Assembly: GCA_018296165.2 (NCBI GenBank)
Contig: JACKQL020000023.1
Coordinates: forward strand, 372,001-436,000
Reading direction: 5' to 3'
Length of the DNA stretch: 64,000 nt
Origin: Termitomyces sp. T153
Lineage: Eukaryota; Basidiomycota; Agaricomycetes; Agaricales; Lyophyllaceae
In this document: positions 46,770 through 58,449 of the stretch, piece by piece
Layout: each line of letters begins with the position of its first letter
Numbering within the stretch: position 1 is the first letter of the stretch
Translations under genes and position numbers: made by a program
The notes under the pieces: model-generated
What the model was told of the DNA's origin: nothing
Databases searched by the model: none
What the model saw: only the letters and a program-made list of their open reading frames with translations

Positions 46770-47668
46770 AGGAATGGCCGCACGATGTACAGAAATAGCC
46801 ATCAAGGAAAGGTCAATCAATCATCGGCTCTGTTCAGCTCAAGAGAATTCTCTGGGATAGTCAAGAACTCCGCTATTGGGTCCTGAAATGACTGAAAGGG
46901 AACTCGATACGTTACAAGACAGATCTAGGCGGGAAGCGGCTCTTTGTGGCCCCAGTACAACCCCAGGCTTTTCCCGCTTAGAAAGCCCATGAAGCATGCT
47001 ATACGGAATTATTGAGAATTGTTGAGAGATGCAAGAGGTCAGAATATAGCCATCTAACAATAAAATTCAACACATATGTGAGTCTTTTTTTAGTCTTTTT
47101 ACGGCTTGGGAATTAACTGCTTACCAATCTTCCTAAGAAAGTATTGGTTCAGCACCTTGTTGGGCTTCTTTCAATTGCCTAACTAACTGTGGAAGAGTAC
47201 GTAGGTGCCATACACCATCCTATTGAACAATTGCCCGTCACATTTTAGAAAAATTTTAAAGGACATTGTACTAACATCCCTAATGACATATTTATCTAAA
47301 AACGTATGACTGTCCATTGTATGAAAATTGCCCGCATTCTCTGTAACTCGAAGTATTACATCCCCTACAAAATTCCATTTTTCTTCCATTCGGAACTTCT
47401 ATTCTAAGACATGAAGCGATATCCTGTTCCCGGAACCCTACAGTGACTGACCCAGGACAAGGCTTGAAGTCGGTCTACTATCTCTGCGTAGGCCAGTGGG
47501 TTTGCCAGGTCTAGTTCACTAAATAACTTTCGTATACGGATCGTCAGACAAAACCAGTGTGGATTGAGCACACTAACAGCTGAACGGTGAATAATATGGA
47601 GCCTCCAATGGGCCTCCGCTCGTTTCGATCATGGTTGCATCACTTATATCCGAGGTGAATGATTTCCA
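46770..47668 (-). pseudogene. DUF6593-like copy B (3' half and downstream flank)
   Basis: This DNA is homologous to 10.79-11.42 kb of copy A, including the C-terminal coding part (MEEKWNFVGD matching MEEKWSSVGD in A) and about 400 bp beyond the stop. It ends near 47668, just past the point where the internal frame break lies in copy A. The 5' half is absent here; it lies beyond the F-box insert at 49.7 kb. It cannot encode a complete protein. Confidence 0.75.
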
Positions 47669-48596
47669 TCTTGTGACAAGATAACGTTGTTTTCGTCCTG
47701 TCGCTTACTACGACGTATGAAATGAAGGCCGTCATGTAGTGTATTGTAACTTACTATGTCAGATACACACGTGACAGATGGGTGAGAGAGCGTGCTGAAC
47801 GCTGCTCGGGGTAGCGACATCGGCGAGCAGACACCCGACGATGGCGCTCACTATGGATATCGACATAGTAAGGAAAGTAACATTGTTGTGTGCGGGTAAG
47901 ATGGCCTGAGTGTTGTGCATAATAGCTCTATCTAAGCTGGGTGGGAGGGAGGCAGAGAAAGTTACGTGAGAAGTAGCGAATGAAAGGTAGAAGTTAGGAT
48001 ACTTGGTATCCTCTTGGAGCGCAGTGGGGTACGCGTGAAGATGGAAGTCCAAGTTAAAGTTTTCCAAAGAAATGTGATCGTGACGCGTAGTCCGAAACCC
48101 GTTCCGCATTCCTCCCGTGCCTCTTCCCTGCGGACTTACAATGGATGCAGATCACGTCCAATTTAGAATCCTAGCTGAAGCAACAGTTTGGTCCTTCACT
48201 CACCTCTTGATGATTCTAACTATCTCTCAGTGTTATCAACAACTATGTCGCAGATCGTGATTGAGGAGCTCAAGATCGAGAGCGTCAAAGCCGGCATTGC
48301 TGCTGGCGAGTTTGACGAGGGGCACGTTTTCGATGGCGGCTGGTTCGCAATCATGATGCAACTTTTCGACGCGGCTATTGTTGATTTAACACCACACAGA
48401 CCTGCACCACCTTGCTCTTCCACAACCGTCTTTTTTGTCGTCAGTCTCCAGATGCCGATAATTAAAACTTCTATGCCATCAACATTAAAACGACTTCTTC
48501 ATCCTTTAATCAGGAGGCGAAAAATTTGATTAGATGGATTCGATCCCTGAGGTTACGGTGAGCGGTGCATATCAGACCTTTTCAGCTATCTGAACA
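47669..48596. other. Insert DNA of unclear coding status
   Basis: This is the left part of a segment of about 2 kb that separates the two halves of the DUF6593-like gene. A minus-strand frame at 47759-48109 (116 aa, starting MRNGFRTTRHDH) and a plus-strand frame at 48244-48529 (MSQIVIEELKIESVKAG) are open, but I recognise neither. They could be exons of small genes or chance frames. Confidence 0.3.
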
Positions 48597-49690
48597 AAGC
48601 TTCCAGATTCCCGATCCCCCACGTCCAACAACAATTTCAAAATCACTGAGGTAGATGCGGCATCCCTTGCGTCACCAACGATGTCCGCAAAGGCCGTCCA
48701 TCAATTGCATCCCTCCAGACCTTTTGGGTCTCATGTTCATCTGTACCCTGGATCACTTGAGTGAGAGGCGAGAATGCGCACCTGACATAAACCACCCACC
48801 TATAGTACTAGTACTTTCGGTGTCTGTCGATGGTGGAGAGATGTTGCAATATCAATGCCAATGCTTTGGTCAACTATGAATGCCTATTCTGTAGGAGAAA
48901 ATAATGACATGGCCTTGTATCGACTCTGGCTTGAACGTACTTGTGTTGCCCCTTTGGTTATCAACTTCGACAAATGTCCTTTTGCTGAAGAAAGTCCAAA
49001 TCCAAATCCTAGCCTGCGACAAACTTCGTTTTACCAAAGATGATGCGAGCCAAATTATTTCTGCGCTTGCACGAATACCAACCCTGTCCAATTTATCTTG
49101 GGTTTTTCACATTTCTTCCTTGATATGGCCGAACCTCAGAAAGTTTGGCGCGAAGATGTCTCTTCGAATCCCACAGTGTTTGGAGCTGCTGTCCTGTCTG
49201 CCGCAGATTGAAGATATTGTCTTCGGCTGTTATGTTCACTCTCCAATTGACATCACATCTTCCACTGTCACTGTCGAAAACCTACGCTCATTGAGTATTC
49301 GAATCTGTGATGACCCTGCAGGGCTCTTCGACGTCCTCACTGTTCTATTCTTGACTACCCTCCAGTCACCGAGGCCTGAAGATCTCACTAGCCTGGAACG
49401 TCTCATCGATCGTTCTGGTTGCACACTCTGTCACTTAACGATCTGTGCAATGGGCCCGCGATACGACTTACACCTCCGCTATAATCTCACAAGTTTTCTC
49501 GGACTGAAAGTGCTTTCGTTCCATATACTCACTTATATGCAAGACTTCACCAATTAATTTGCCAGAGGGCTCACATGGGATATTGACAGTGATTCTTCAC
49601 TCCAGATGCTTCCCAATCTGTTCACAATTGAGATTGAGGGATGTTCTACAACTGATGATGTTCTTTCATGTATGATTTCGTCTCGTTGGA
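48597..49690 (+). pseudogene. F-box/LRR-type protein pseudogene
   Basis: The typical agaricomycete F-box pattern appears across different frames. INCIPPDLLGLMF (about 48697) is the F-box start, and VCRWWRDVAISMPMLWSTM (about 48820-48880) is the VCRxWRxVAxxxPxLW block. A Leu-rich region follows in a third frame (CLELLSCLPQIEDIVFGC; TVENLRSLSIRICDDP) up to a stop near 49557. At least two frameshifts separate these blocks. F-box proteins recruit substrates to SCF ubiquitin ligases. The family is large and fast-evolving in these fungi, and dead copies are common. Confidence 0.7.
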
Positions 49691-50210
49691 AAGGAAGTCA
49701 TGGTCTGTCCTACTACTATCCCGCACAGGCCAGTGACCTTTACTAGGTCTGATTCACTGCATAGTTTTCGTATACGGATGGTCGGACAAAACCCACGTAC
49801 ATCATCGGATTAAACACACTAACAGCTAAACTGAATAGGATGGGACTTCCAATGAAATCTGCCTCTGCTCGTTTCGATCATGGTTGCACCACTTATATTC
49901 AAGATGAATGAGCAAAATCGCAATTTTCACGGATTCCATACCTTCCGTCTGGCAGCTGTGTTTGCTTTAACTACTTGTCCAGCTTAAGTGTTTTTCCATC
50001 ATAATGATCAGTGAGAGTCACAGTATCAATAGGAATGATCTGCGTTTGAGGGTGGCAATACGTTTCGTTCTTGCATCTTTAATATCGGTGCGGCTGCCCG
50101 CATTGAGACAGGACGTCCTCGTTCTGTTAAAATCGCATTAAGCATGCTGTTTTTGCTGAAATCCAGTCGCAAAGGGGAGGAGTTCACTAGAGTGGGTGTT
50201 GAATCCATCG
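49691..50210 (-). pseudogene. DUF6593-like copy C (5' half)
   Basis: This matches 11.20-11.76 kb of copy A. The start region (MDSTPTLVNSSPLRLDFSKN) is close to MDSTLTLVNPS in A, but a deletion removes the STVDNAG region and stops follow. The stretch 49697-49900 overlaps copy B (47466-47668), so about 205 bp are present on both sides of the F-box insert. It lies upstream of the ALDH stop codon in the same arrangement as copy A. Confidence 0.75.
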
Positions 50211-50503
50211 TGAAGAATCAACGCGATCGTTACGGCCTTAAAAAGCAGAAAAACGCCTTGATATAAATGTACGCGTCGGCGGGGTATCTGTAGATGAGCC
50301 TATGCGCTGTGGCAACTATACACCATATCGACCGGTCCGAAGGACAAGTCACGGCAGGACGAGTGGTCCTTGCTGCATTTATAACGCCATTCGACATACA
50401 CATGCATTTCGGTTGTACAAATTATATATATATGAGCAAACCTAGAACACAATCGATTTTCAGCCTTAGAATTCAGTCACAATTTCAACGCTGAATGAAT
50501 GGA

Positions 50504-52842
50504 TCAAAGCTTCTGCCCGATGTTCACATGCACACCCTTGACCTGAGTGTACCTAAAAATGAGGAAGGTGAGCTCAGCACAACTTTCATGACGTAACGCA
50601 GATTTACGTGTCAAGGGCATACTCGCCGAGCTCTCGGCCAATACCAGACTGTTTAAAACCACCAAATGGCACGGCCTTATCCGTTGACTGGGCGCAGTTT
50701 ACCCAAGCAGACCCGGCCTCAAGCGAATGTGCAACTCTCAAGGCACGACTGATATTTTGCGAGAAGATATGGCAAGCAAGACCGTACATTGTGTTGTTAG
50801 CCGCCTCAATGACCTCTAGAAACTTTCATCAACTCTTCTAGGGTCATAGCGTTCAACAGTAAGATAGACTCACCTTCCTCTGTCTTGAATTTGACAACGA
50901 CACCGACAGGGCCAAAAATTTCTTCCCGAACGATCTTCATCTCAGGCTTAACATTCGTGAAAATCGTTGGTTGGATAAAATAGCCCTCCTCGCCGTGACG
51001 CGCGCCACCCGTATGCACAGTCGCACCGTCCTGTTTACCCGACTCAATATACGACATTACACGCTACAACAAATAAGATCAGCACTGTTTGAAGATGGTG
51101 TGGAAAAACACGAGATCAATGCAGAGAATCTAGGGCAACCCGGAGAGCACAAGGAAAAGGGGTCAGAGGGACAAACGCACATCAAATTGAACCTGAGAGA
51201 CTTGTGGTCCATGCTTCGTGCCAATGCCAAACGGATCGCCGGTGGCAGCAGCAAGGCTCTTTGCGATGGCAGTGAACTTGGCAAGGAACTCGTCATAGAT
51301 CCCCTCCTGGACGAAAATGCGCGAGCCGGCGGTGCATGACTGACCTGAAAGGTCGGTCAGCCCACTCCGTCATTATTATTCAACATATCACGCACCCATA
51401 TTCGTGCTATACATCACATTCCACAAGTTAGTCAAAAGGTCAAAAGTTTACATCACAACAGTCATTGAACTCACAAAATTCCATACGCAGCCCATTTGAT
51501 AGCCTGTTCCAGATCTGCATCATCAAAAATGACAGTGGGACTTTTCCCACCCAGTTCAAGCGTGACAACCTTCAAATTTGATTCTGAAGAGGCCTTGAGA
51601 ATTTTACGCCCCACGAGAGTGCTGCCCGTAAACGCGATCTTCTCGATGAGTTCATGCTCGGAGATGGCCTGACCAACTGTGGAACCGTAACCGTTAACAA
51701 TGTTCACCACTCCAGGGGGAAAGCCAGCCTCAGTCACGAGATCAGCAAAGCGCAGGGCCGTGAGCGGTGTGATCTCAGATGGCTATGTCGTGTTAGAAAG
51801 AGGATTATAGGGTGGTAATAAGGTAAGCATACCTTAAGAACAATGGTATTGCCCGTTGCAAGGGCCGGACCGAACTTCCACGACAGCATCATCTAAAGGA
51901 CGGAGAGTAAGGAAGTGATTCTAGTGAGGTAGACGTCATCTGTACTAAAGGGAAATTCCATGGGATAATTTGGCCCTGAGAGGAGTTCAATGAGTGCGCA
52001 TTCAGGAAACCTTCGTACGTACTACAACGCCATACGGCTCGTGCCTTGTATAGGCAAGTTTGTTTTCATTAGTCTACATATGATCGGATTAGCCTGTCCG
52101 TCGAGCTGTTTCGATTATTGTGTCACCTCGATGGTTTTTCCTTGAATTTTGTCAGCCCAACCGGCATAGTAACGGAAAACATCAATGGAAGCTCGCAAGT
52201 CCCCTGCCTTTGCGTTCGCATAAACTTTTCCTGTAAGTCGGTTTCACAATTTGATCAGAAATCCGTGTGAATAACCACCACACTTACCAACATTAAGGCT
52301 CTCGAGAGCAGTAAACTCATCGATATCTCTCTCAAGGAGCTCAGCAAGCTTATACAGGAGCTTCCCGCGCGTTGTTCCTGGGACTTTGAGCCCCCATGAA
52401 GTCTTGTATGCCTTGTAAACAAGTCAGAACACACGAATCTCTCTCATCACTATTTTTTGATTACCTTCTTGGCAACATCAACTGCAATGTCGACATCCTT
52501 GGCTGAGCCTGCAGCGACGGCGGTTATGACTTTGCCCGTCGCTTCAGGTCGTCAAATTAGATATTCAAAAGTGTTTGAATAAAGTGCGCTGATCATTGAT
52601 CATACCTGGGTTAATGACACTGGTAAAATTAGTGCTAACGTAACGGAATCTTATCTTTCTAGATCACTCACTCGATGGTCGCAGGTTCGACTGGGTCGAT
52701 CCATTTGCCACCAATGAAAAGACTTGAAGGAGTTAGACAAACTTGATAAGAATGGATCATGCATCATGGCTCACCCTGTGTGGATGGTGGAAATCCCTTT
52801 GAAGGCGGGTGTGTCGAAGTTGTGGGTGAACGTTCCTGGCAT
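50504..52842 (-). CDS. Aldehyde dehydrogenase, NAD(P)-dependent
   Basis: This enzyme oxidises aldehydes to carboxylic acids. Read on the minus strand from ATG 52842-52840 ([14 protein letters not shown]), the fungal ALDH1/2-type order is complete: [25 protein letters not shown], the coenzyme-binding segment [11 protein letters not shown], the general-base motif LELGGKS, the catalytic Cys in [40 protein letters not shown] and the tail [15 protein letters not shown] ending at 50504. About ten introns are needed, and I saw no unavoidable stop. A dead copy lies at 11.9-13.1 kb. An intact P450 lies 3.9 kb away, so an alcohol/aldehyde oxidation route is conceivable but unproven. Confidence 0.92.
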
Positions 52843-53525
52843 GTTGCTAGAGGGAGTAAAAGAGCGCATCGATAACAGAATCCCATATAAATACTTCAAA
52901 AACGGGGTTATTACTCATAATTCCCATTCAATACCCGTTTCCTTGTGATTCCTCATTCTGATCAACAGGCATGGGAATTGTTTGAGTCAAAACGGGGTCC
53001 TGCCAAGTGTTTCGGCAGCGTGGCGCTGTGATTTGAGTCCTTTCGAAATATGAAGTTATTCACAGTATTCACTGATACGCAATTTCACTTATGTAAAGCT
53101 CAGTCTGGCGTTGATGGGAAATTCATTCATCAGGATCTGTCTACCGATTGTCTAACACTCTGACAACCAATCCTCTCATCTCATATTCAGTACTCAGGGA
53201 TAGAGTGCATCTCTAGAGACACCATCTTGGCCTTCAGCCTTGCAAAAACCACTCAAGTATGGGTAGAAGAGCACGCCGCGAACGATGCTGTAACAGTATA
53301 CAACTTGAACCGCAGCAGCTTCAGAAACCATATCATCTCCCCGCTTACCGTGATCAGTGCCAACACCCAGAAGAAATTCTGATCATCTTCACCTGGACCG
53401 TGACACGCGCAGCATTTCGAACGGACCAAGGCTCTACATGGGTAGATCAGTTGTGTAATAAGGTGATGTTCAAAAGGATTCGTTATATGTAATGCCTGGA
53501 AATCCTGATGACAGAAAAGAAGTGT
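52843..53525. other. Intergenic region between ALDH and SPX-RING genes
   Basis: These 683 bp lie between the ALDH start (minus strand) and the SPX-RING stop. I see no gene or repeat. The plus-strand frame at 53259-53492 has no recognisable content. The ALDH promoter should lie in the left part. Confidence 0.45.
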
Positions 53526-55403
53526 CTACATCACCGTACAAGCTTGGTCCGGATCCAATCCCAGCTCCTCGAACTGCTCCTTCGTCGCCTCCTTCTGATT
53601 CTGTGTCAGCTTCTCGTGTGCCTCAATTGGGAACCAGTCTTGCATGAAATTGAGCAACGCCCAGTCCACATTGGCTAAAGAATTCAACTAAATCAGCACT
53701 AAAATCAAGGAATGAAAGGTAAGAGAAAAACTCACTCCGATTTGCCGTCAGTACGCACGGTGCCCTGCACATTGGACAGTTCCCATTCCCTCTCTTCTGC
53801 ATCTTCACCAGACACCTCACACAAAACAAGTGCCCACAGCTCAGCCGAATGGGCTTGAAAGCTATGGAAGTGCAGATGAGGCAGGAGTAATCATCGATTT
53901 GCGGTATGATAGGAAGTAGGATCTCTCCAATGGCTTGTACAAGGGTGCGCGGGAGCGTGGGGGGGTGTTTATTTGCAAGCACTACCGCTTGAGAGTGGGA
54001 GGAAAGTTTGTCGGTAAACAAGGGAAGTGATGTGCGTTTGGTGTGCTTTTTCAGTATTTTACGTGTAGCTTCAGCGCTGGCGTATTGAAACTGAAGAAGT
54101 TGATTGAAGACTAAGACTTCGCCAGTGATGGTAAAAGGCGCACCTTCTTAATGTTTAGTATAAATACATTGAGTTCCAGGAACGTCTCGAGCGCCTCTCT
54201 ACTCGATTTACTCTTCAGTTTTCTCTCGTCTCCGAGTCCTCTGACTGTCACACGCTCCGCAAACTGCTTCAACCTCTTCTCACTCTCTTCCACCGATCGC
54301 TCTCCTCGATCCAACTCGTGTACACTCTCAAATACTTCAGCCTCAACATATAATTGGAATATCTCGCGCCACGAATACAAGTCGCTCTGTCAGTTTAGAA
54401 GATTTTCAGTAACCAATGCGATTCCTACGAGAAAACACACCTTGACATTGGTAGAATTTATGTTCCAAGACTTTGACAAAAGAACGGAATGGGGATGGAA
54501 CCCTGATGTGGTCCGTGAAATGGGTCGGGCCGACTTGGCGATGGTACGTGACAGCCCGTTGAGCGTTTCTACGAAATGACTCTGCATTGTGAGTAAATGC
54601 GCGGAAAGGCCGTTGATAGAGTTTGAGAGTGTTCGGATGAAGACCTTGTCAGATGCCAAAAGAATGACGACCTCGTTTCTGTTTTCGCCGTGTGACGGCA
54701 GTTCAGGTTCATGATCGTGGCCAGAGAAGTCGAAAAGGACTGAAGGAGATGACTCTTCTTCTGAAGGTAAAGATATATCACTATGCGATATTGGGAGACC
54801 GTCTGTATTAATAATGAGACAGAAAGACAAGACAAAGGTACGCTCACTCTTCTAAGCATTCTGTAATTTGCGCAGTTGTCGGTTCAAACTCGGGCATTCT
54901 TTGGAGCCTCCAGAGTAAGCTCGTCTGTCCTTGTGGTGCTTCTCGCGAATCATCAGAGTCTTCTCCCGCGTCGTAGTCCGTCATAGCCTCGGGTTCTTCT
55001 TCTGAAGGGATCGACAAAGGCATAAGTGTAGCGTTGGAGGTGTGAGTGGGCGCATCGACCCATAAACGCAAATGCGGCCCCGATTCATCTGTGACCTCAT
55101 ATACGGCCTTGGCGTGTTGATACTGATTGTCTTGTCGGAGTCCCTCATCTCTATGCCTAGTCACAGCAGCCTGTTCTTTGCTGCTTCCCAGTAGCTCGTG
55201 AAGGATGGACGGGGTAAGTCCGAGTGATGCAAGTTCACGCACAACGTCATGAATCAATTTCTTGAGCTGGGCGAAAAGGATTAAAGGCGAGAAATAGGTG
55301 AAGAAATAGAAATAACGTTTACCTGGCGATATTGTATTGCATTTTCACGAATTTCGGGAGGAAGACTAAGAAGCAGTTGGGTGTAAGTCTTTGAGAAATG
55401 CAT
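53526..55403 (-). CDS. SPX domain and RING finger protein (RING-14 type E3 ligase)
   Basis: This is probably an E3 ubiquitin ligase controlled by inositol pyrophosphates bound to its SPX domain. The N-terminus MHFSKTYTQLLLSLPPEIRE (55403 on) and LKKLIHDVVRELASLGL are classic SPX. An acidic insert follows, then SDLYSWREIFQLYVEAEVFE and ALETFLELNVFILNIKK close the SPX core (about 54110-54380). The C3HC4 RING (CLIC, then LSCGHLFCVRCLV, then CPMC) is at about 53745-53890. The C-terminal NFMQDWFPIEAHEKL and QFEELGLDPDQA are typical of fungal RING-14 proteins. The stop is at 53526-53528. Intron 1 follows YRQ at 55323. Confidence 0.93.
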
Positions 55404-55734
55404 GGGTCGAAGCCAAGTTGAGCCATGTAATCAGCCAAATATATTGCAAATTCCAAGCCGCTTGAAAGTGAACGCGGCATTTTTATCACTGGGCCGTCTT
55501 ACCTCAGCCGATCGCAAGAAACAAAGGCATCGAGGAGGATATCACAATTTCAGCATTATCACTCACTGGTGAAGACAAAACGATTTGCGTGGAGGCGTTT
55601 CTTATGCCCGTTTCCATTGTGCTATTCTTACGACGAAGAGACGACATCATGCCTGTGATGCTTCCTTCCCGGGTCCAACCGGACTTCGCCGAGCATGGAT
55701 TCCACCTATTACGTAACATGTACCTTAGGCAAGG
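55404..55734. other. Intergenic DNA between SPX-RING and methyltransferase pseudogene
   Basis: About 330 bp. It should hold the SPX-RING promoter near 55404-55480. The rest may include eroded 5' exons of the methyltransferase pseudogene, but I could not recognise them. Confidence 0.4.
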
Positions 55735-56960
55735 ACATTGAGGACCATCAACGACGCTGAGCTCAAGCAACTCTACAATGGCAAGAATGAGATCACTATG
55801 CAGGTCTTTCACTTACTTTGACGGTACGTGACGCGTCTACGCTCGTTTCACCAGCTGACACGTACCGTCCCGACAGGCGACGTCTTGGACATTCTCGAGC
55901 AGCACCATGACTGAGCTCGCTTTGATCTCACTCTTGAATTCTTCAAATACGTGTTCACCGTCCTCATCCCAATGTCATCTCCCACAATCGAGAACAGGAC
56001 CAGGACGTCACTAAGATCGTGAGCCTAGTTGTATTTTTTCACGTGTCGATGTACTCATGCGTTTACACTCTTAGGTGGAGGTGACTTTTACGAGTGGTTC
56101 CTGGGCCCGAGGATGATTTACACCTCGGGCGTGTGCACTGATTACACCGTCGAACAATCTCTCGAGACTCTCCAGGACAACAAGCCCGCTATCATCTGTG
56201 AGAAGCTCGATTTGAAGCCTACAGACAGGTTTGTGACAGGTTACATAAGCTTGCTCTCCCTCTGACACTGTAGTCTTCTAGGCTCCTCGAGATTGGCTGC
56301 GGGTGGGGCACCCTCGTTACTTACGCCGCCAAGAACTATGATTGTGATGCTACCGGATGCATGCCCTCTGTCAACTAGGCCGTATTTGGTACGGAGCGTA
56401 TCAAGAGGAACGGCGTCTCGGCGGACAAGGCGAGAATCCTGTGCTCCGAGTATAGCGACCTCCCCGTCGGCAAGGGTGCGTACACCAAAATCATTTCGCT
56501 CCAGATGGCAGAGGTCAGTGCATACTTTATCTTCTCGCTCGGCTTGACGCTCACGCGTGGGCAGCACGTCGGTATCCGCCGCTACTCCCAGTTCCTCAGT
56601 CAAGCTCATGATCTCCTCGACGACGACGGCATCTTTGTTATCCAAGTCGCGGGTATCCGTCCCCCATGGCAAAGTACATTTTTCCCGGTGCTGACGCTTC
56701 TTTCGGCTGGGTCATCAACAACGTTCGTTCCTCACGTATCTCTATTTCGGGTTATTTTGAATGACACCCACTGCAGCTTGAAGGCGCCGGCTTCGAAATC
56801 AAAAACGTCGACGTCCTCGGTGTACACTACTCCGCTACCATCCGCTTACTAGTGGTACAAAAACTGGGTGGCCAACAAGGAAAAGGTCCTTGCCAATATG
56901 GCGAGAGGTGGTACAGGGTTTTCTTCCTTGCGTACTAGTCGCCAGGGTGGTGAGCTGTTT
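55735..56960 (+). pseudogene. Sphingolipid C9-methyltransferase-like pseudogene
   Basis: The family methylates C9 of the sphingoid base of fungal glucosylceramide using S-adenosylmethionine (cyclopropane synthase fold). Recognisable in order are NDAELKQLYNGKNEI, GDVLDILEQHHD, FKYVFTVLIP, DFYEWFLGPRMIYTSG, the SAM motif LLEIGCGWGTLVTYAA, ARILCSEYSDLPVGKG, AHDLLDDDGIFVIQVAG and GVHYSAT. Damage includes a TGA after LEQHHD, a frameshift before the DFYEWF exon, a TAG (about 56379) where the family has Gln in the NQT/NQA motif after the SAM loop, and a TAG after FFLAY. The N-terminal membrane helices and the C-terminus are missing. Splice sites of the middle exons survive. Confidence 0.85.
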
Positions 56961-57892
56961 TTTTTTTTGTTTAGGTCGGTTGAATGATTTGGATTAGTGG
57001 TATCCGTGCTATGTCTACCTATCGCTAATCTAGGATTGACTACATCTGAGGTGTTCATCGATTTGGCGGAATGTCCGACAGAGCTGACGGAAACGCAAGT
57101 ATTGGATGATTGATATTGCCTCAGCTGATAAGACACAGCTTTCTGATTATTGTCGGAAATACGTTTTTCGTTAAAGTTCCAAGAGAAGTTTTTATTCCGG
57201 ACTCAACGAGAATAGCTTTGTTGACCGATGTGTTTCCTTCCTTGTTCTTCCTGAGGACCTTTGGAGAATGTAAGATGTGAGCACGGTAGACTGAGATGTG
57301 AGCATGGTAGACTGAGATGTGAGCACGGAAGACTGAGATGTGAGCACGATAGACTGACTACACAGCAACATACCTTGGCAGCAGTGAATTTGAAATCTTC
57401 CTGCGTGACGTGTTGTCTTTGTTCCCGAAGCGCATACATGCCTTAGGAGAGGCAAGGTCAGTTTCAAATCACTGGCAAAGATAAAAGATGAGACAGACCC
57501 GCTTCGGTACAGATACCATGGACTTCGGCCTCTGAACATTTACTCTTCTTTTTGCAGGTTGATGCCTCGCTGGAGGGACATCTACGCAAGTGGGAAGTGA
57601 CTGAGGATATTGGAAACAGTAGGATACGGCATACTTACCTTTCGAGAGTGGATGCGTAGGATGGACATGCGAGCCTCTGGACCTCGAGGTGGAAACTTGA
57701 TTTTATGGTCGATACATCTGGGACAAAGGAGGGCAGAGTTGAGGATGTTTTTTTCTGTGGTACCTCTATGGATAATAGACAGTTCACCAAGTCAACCCCT
57801 AAGACCAGGGTGTACAGTTTGCGATATAATTCTAAGTCTGGAGCCACTCTGAGGGAAATGTCTCTATGCACATATGTGTGGGACTCAGTCTT
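56961..57892. other. Gene-poor stretch next to the CpG-poor block
   Basis: CpG content is normal to about 57860. A 21-bp minisatellite lies at 57274-57357. Open frames on both strands (for example 57635-57871 minus and 57705-57899 plus) have no recognisable family and overlap each other. No gene is called. Confidence 0.5.
57274..57357 (+). repeat. 21-bp minisatellite, 4 units
   Basis: The unit GAGATGTGAGCACGGTAGACT, varied at one or two positions, occurs four times with sharp borders; the run is preceded by TGTAAGAT. The period is a multiple of three, which creates open frames with repeated peptides on both strands. Confidence 0.95.
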
Positions 57893-58440
57893 TCAATAGA
57901 TACCCACTAAAACCTCCATTGCCTTCCTCCACGACTTTGAGGGGTCACTGTCTTTGGGCAAAATATGTTTCCATGTGTTTTGGACTTTCTTGACATTTGT
58001 TGCTTTATTGCCCAGTTTTTCCTTGTCTGTTGTCAAGCAGTCTATCTTTAGTCTTTTTGTTATTGCAGCATTAAATCTATCTAGCACTTCCTTTCTGCTT
58101 GGGAGCCTCATGGGGTCAGCATCCTTTGTAATCCGTTACTCACATCACATCTTCTATATCAGGTGTGTGGCTTCTGAGACCACAATAGTCAAGAAGCATT
58201 TTGCTCCTACTGATTTTCTGCCATTCTCAGTCACTCTTGAGATCATTGCACATCCCAATTGCTCTCCTCCCAGGGTGGGCTTTGTGAATGGTATCCTCCT
58301 CAGTGTGTGTAATCTTTCAGTTATGTCCCACACCCAAGGGGGAGTCACATGCACAAGATGTCATAATCAGGATGGGTAGGTAGGCCAAGTCTTGAGCCAT
58401 TGGTATTTTTTTGGAGGAGGGTGATGGTACCTATCCGAAA
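57893..58440 (-). pseudogene. Non-LTR retrotransposon (LINE) 3' coding remnant, RNase H end
   Basis: On the minus strand a broken frame reads PPWVWDITERLHTLRRIPF, then LTIVVSEATHLI, a stop, and LPSRKEVLDRFNAAITKRLK ending MEVLVGIY. The VSEATHLI...RCE and RFNAAITKRLKIDCLTTDK segments match, from memory, the C-terminal end of RNase H-bearing proteins of Tad-like LINEs in mushroom genomes. CpG is rare, indicating an old copy. The family assignment is inferred from a remembered pattern. Confidence 0.5.
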
Positions 58441-58449
58441 ATGAAAATT

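Noticed and set aside
56241..56672. 143-aa minus-strand frame
   Set aside because: Antisense to the methyltransferase pseudogene exons; no independent support.
57192..57539. 115-aa frame with repeated LTSQST peptide
   Set aside because: Produced by the 21-bp minisatellite, whose period is a multiple of three; both strands are open for the same reason.
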